Part shown: in pieces, positions 63,479 to 64,000 of the stretch
Position numbering within the stretch: position 1 is the stretch's first letter
Layout of the letters: every line of letters starts with the position of its first letter
NCBI RefSeq assembly: GCF_902459505.1
Contig: NC_047094.1
Location: 24,971,241-25,035,240, forward strand
Origin: Geotrypetes seraphini
Taxonomy: Eukaryota; Chordata; Amphibia; Gymnophiona; Dermophiidae
Length of the DNA: 64,000 nucleotides
Reading direction: 5' to 3'
Translations under genes and position numbers: made by a program
Notes under the pieces: generated by a model
Database searches by the model: none
The model's input: the letters and a program-made list of their open reading frames with translations, nothing else
Told to the model about the DNA's origin: nothing

Positions 63479-63825
63479 GTATCTGTATGCTTACTTTGTA
63501 GTTATGTAAGATGTCCTGCATGTTCAAGTTTCTATAAATTCTATTTGAGAGACACTCAATTCTTTTCCAGCCTGCAAACATGCAGAGGTTTCTTTTTTTT
63601 AACACCTGGGAGGAGAGCACGGAGCGGGAACAGAGAAGTAGATGCTTCCTAGTGAATTTCTAGCCATGGAAATCAGCTTGACGAATGTTTGGCATTTGTT
63701 AAAGTAAAAGTTGCTCCCAAGACGCTGCATTTAGATTGATTTTGCCCCCCGGGGCATCTTGGAGTATTTCATAAAAATGTTGCTTACACATGTCCCTTTG
63801 TAACTGGTTATTTCCTAGACCCGAG

Positions 63826-63886
63826 ATGAGTCTGACTAGCGTTCTCAGCCCTGCGGATATCGCTGCTGCTCTGAGAGAGTGTCAAG
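63826..63886 (+). CDS. OCM: Oncomodulin-like parvalbumin, first coding exon only (gene runs off the window)
   Basis: The acceptor TTTCCTAG at 63811-63818 is followed by ACCCGAG and then an ATG. The exon codes MSLTSVLSPADIAAALRECQ plus one base and ends at donor GTAAAG. Its 61 nt in phase 1 equals the first coding exon of the complete parvalbumin gene at 25192. The segment D-I-A-A-A-L-x-E-C-Q is typical of oncomodulin, a high-affinity beta-parvalbumin of hair cells and some immune cells. EF-hand exons lie outside the window, so the symbol rests on 20 residues. The two genes are on the same strand, about 35 kb apart, consistent with the parvalbumin/oncomodulin cluster of other tetrapods. I could not identify exon 1 or a promoter. 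Confidence 0.8.
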
Positions 63887-64000
63887 GTAAAGAACGAGCT
63901 TCGTATCTAGTACATGAACCGACACATGGTAACTCGCCTTCATTCTTATGACATGTCAAAGAAAGGATGAAACGGAATTTGGTTATCATACATACTTCAG

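Overview
The window is vertebrate genomic DNA, probably from an amphibian and perhaps a caecilian. The vertebrate call rests on two parvalbumin-family genes with the standard parvalbumin exon phases. The amphibian guess rests only on repeat style: CR1/L2-like LINEs ending in an ATGTTCTTA-type tail, a tRNA-derived SINE, palindromic 3-bp-TSD MITEs and many hammerhead-like motifs. It should be tested with a repeat library.

Host genes. One complete gene lies on the plus strand at about 24.2-28.6 kb. It encodes a 109-residue beta-parvalbumin closest, from memory, to avian thymic parvalbumin (avian thymic hormone). It has a TATA box, a probable non-coding exon 1, four coding exons of 61, 133, 110 and 26 nt, and a polyadenylation signal. 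A second family member begins at the right edge (63,826-63,886). Only its first coding exon is inside; its N-terminus reads like oncomodulin. I see no other host gene.

Everything else is mostly layered transposable elements. (1) LINE 3' ends of at least four groups: a CR1/jockey-type group with reverse-transcriptase tails at 20.5, 33.4, 46.6, 50.3, 51.3, 53.7 and 56.1 kb; an L2-like group at 7.1, 19.2, 56.8 and 60.3 kb; a group ending in an ATGTTACT-type tail at 16.3, 17.8, 26.3, 46.5/47.6 and 62.5 kb; and L1-clade ORF2 ends at 16.9-18.8, 21.1 and 52.1 kb. (2) DNA transposons, many with readable target-site duplications (TSDs): hAT MITEs with 8-bp TSDs (ten or more), PIF/Harbinger-like MITEs with 3-bp TSDs (more than fifteen), mariner and Tigger-like MITEs with TA, three 440-bp fold-back elements with 10-bp TSDs, a 1.1-kb non-autonomous Helitron, and long hairpins at 13.5-14.3 and 22.5-23.4 kb. 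(3) A tRNA-headed SINE sharing its 3' end with a resident LINE.

The least ordinary signal is a set of seven dispersed, about 50-nt motifs that fold as type I hammerhead ribozymes (2.6, 12.4, 30.8, 32.0, 39.8, 43.3 and 62.1 kb). Stems I, II and III differ in sequence between copies, mostly keeping pairing. One copy keeps every core base, and one sits in a 450-bp inverted-repeat element flanked by a 14-bp TSD. They are best read as relics of hammerhead-bearing, Penelope-like retroelements.

Nesting is deep: LINE in LINE, MITE in MITE, MITE in hairpin and hAT in mariner. The insertion order can be worked out at several loci. The roughly 35 kb between the two parvalbumin genes is essentially all of this material.
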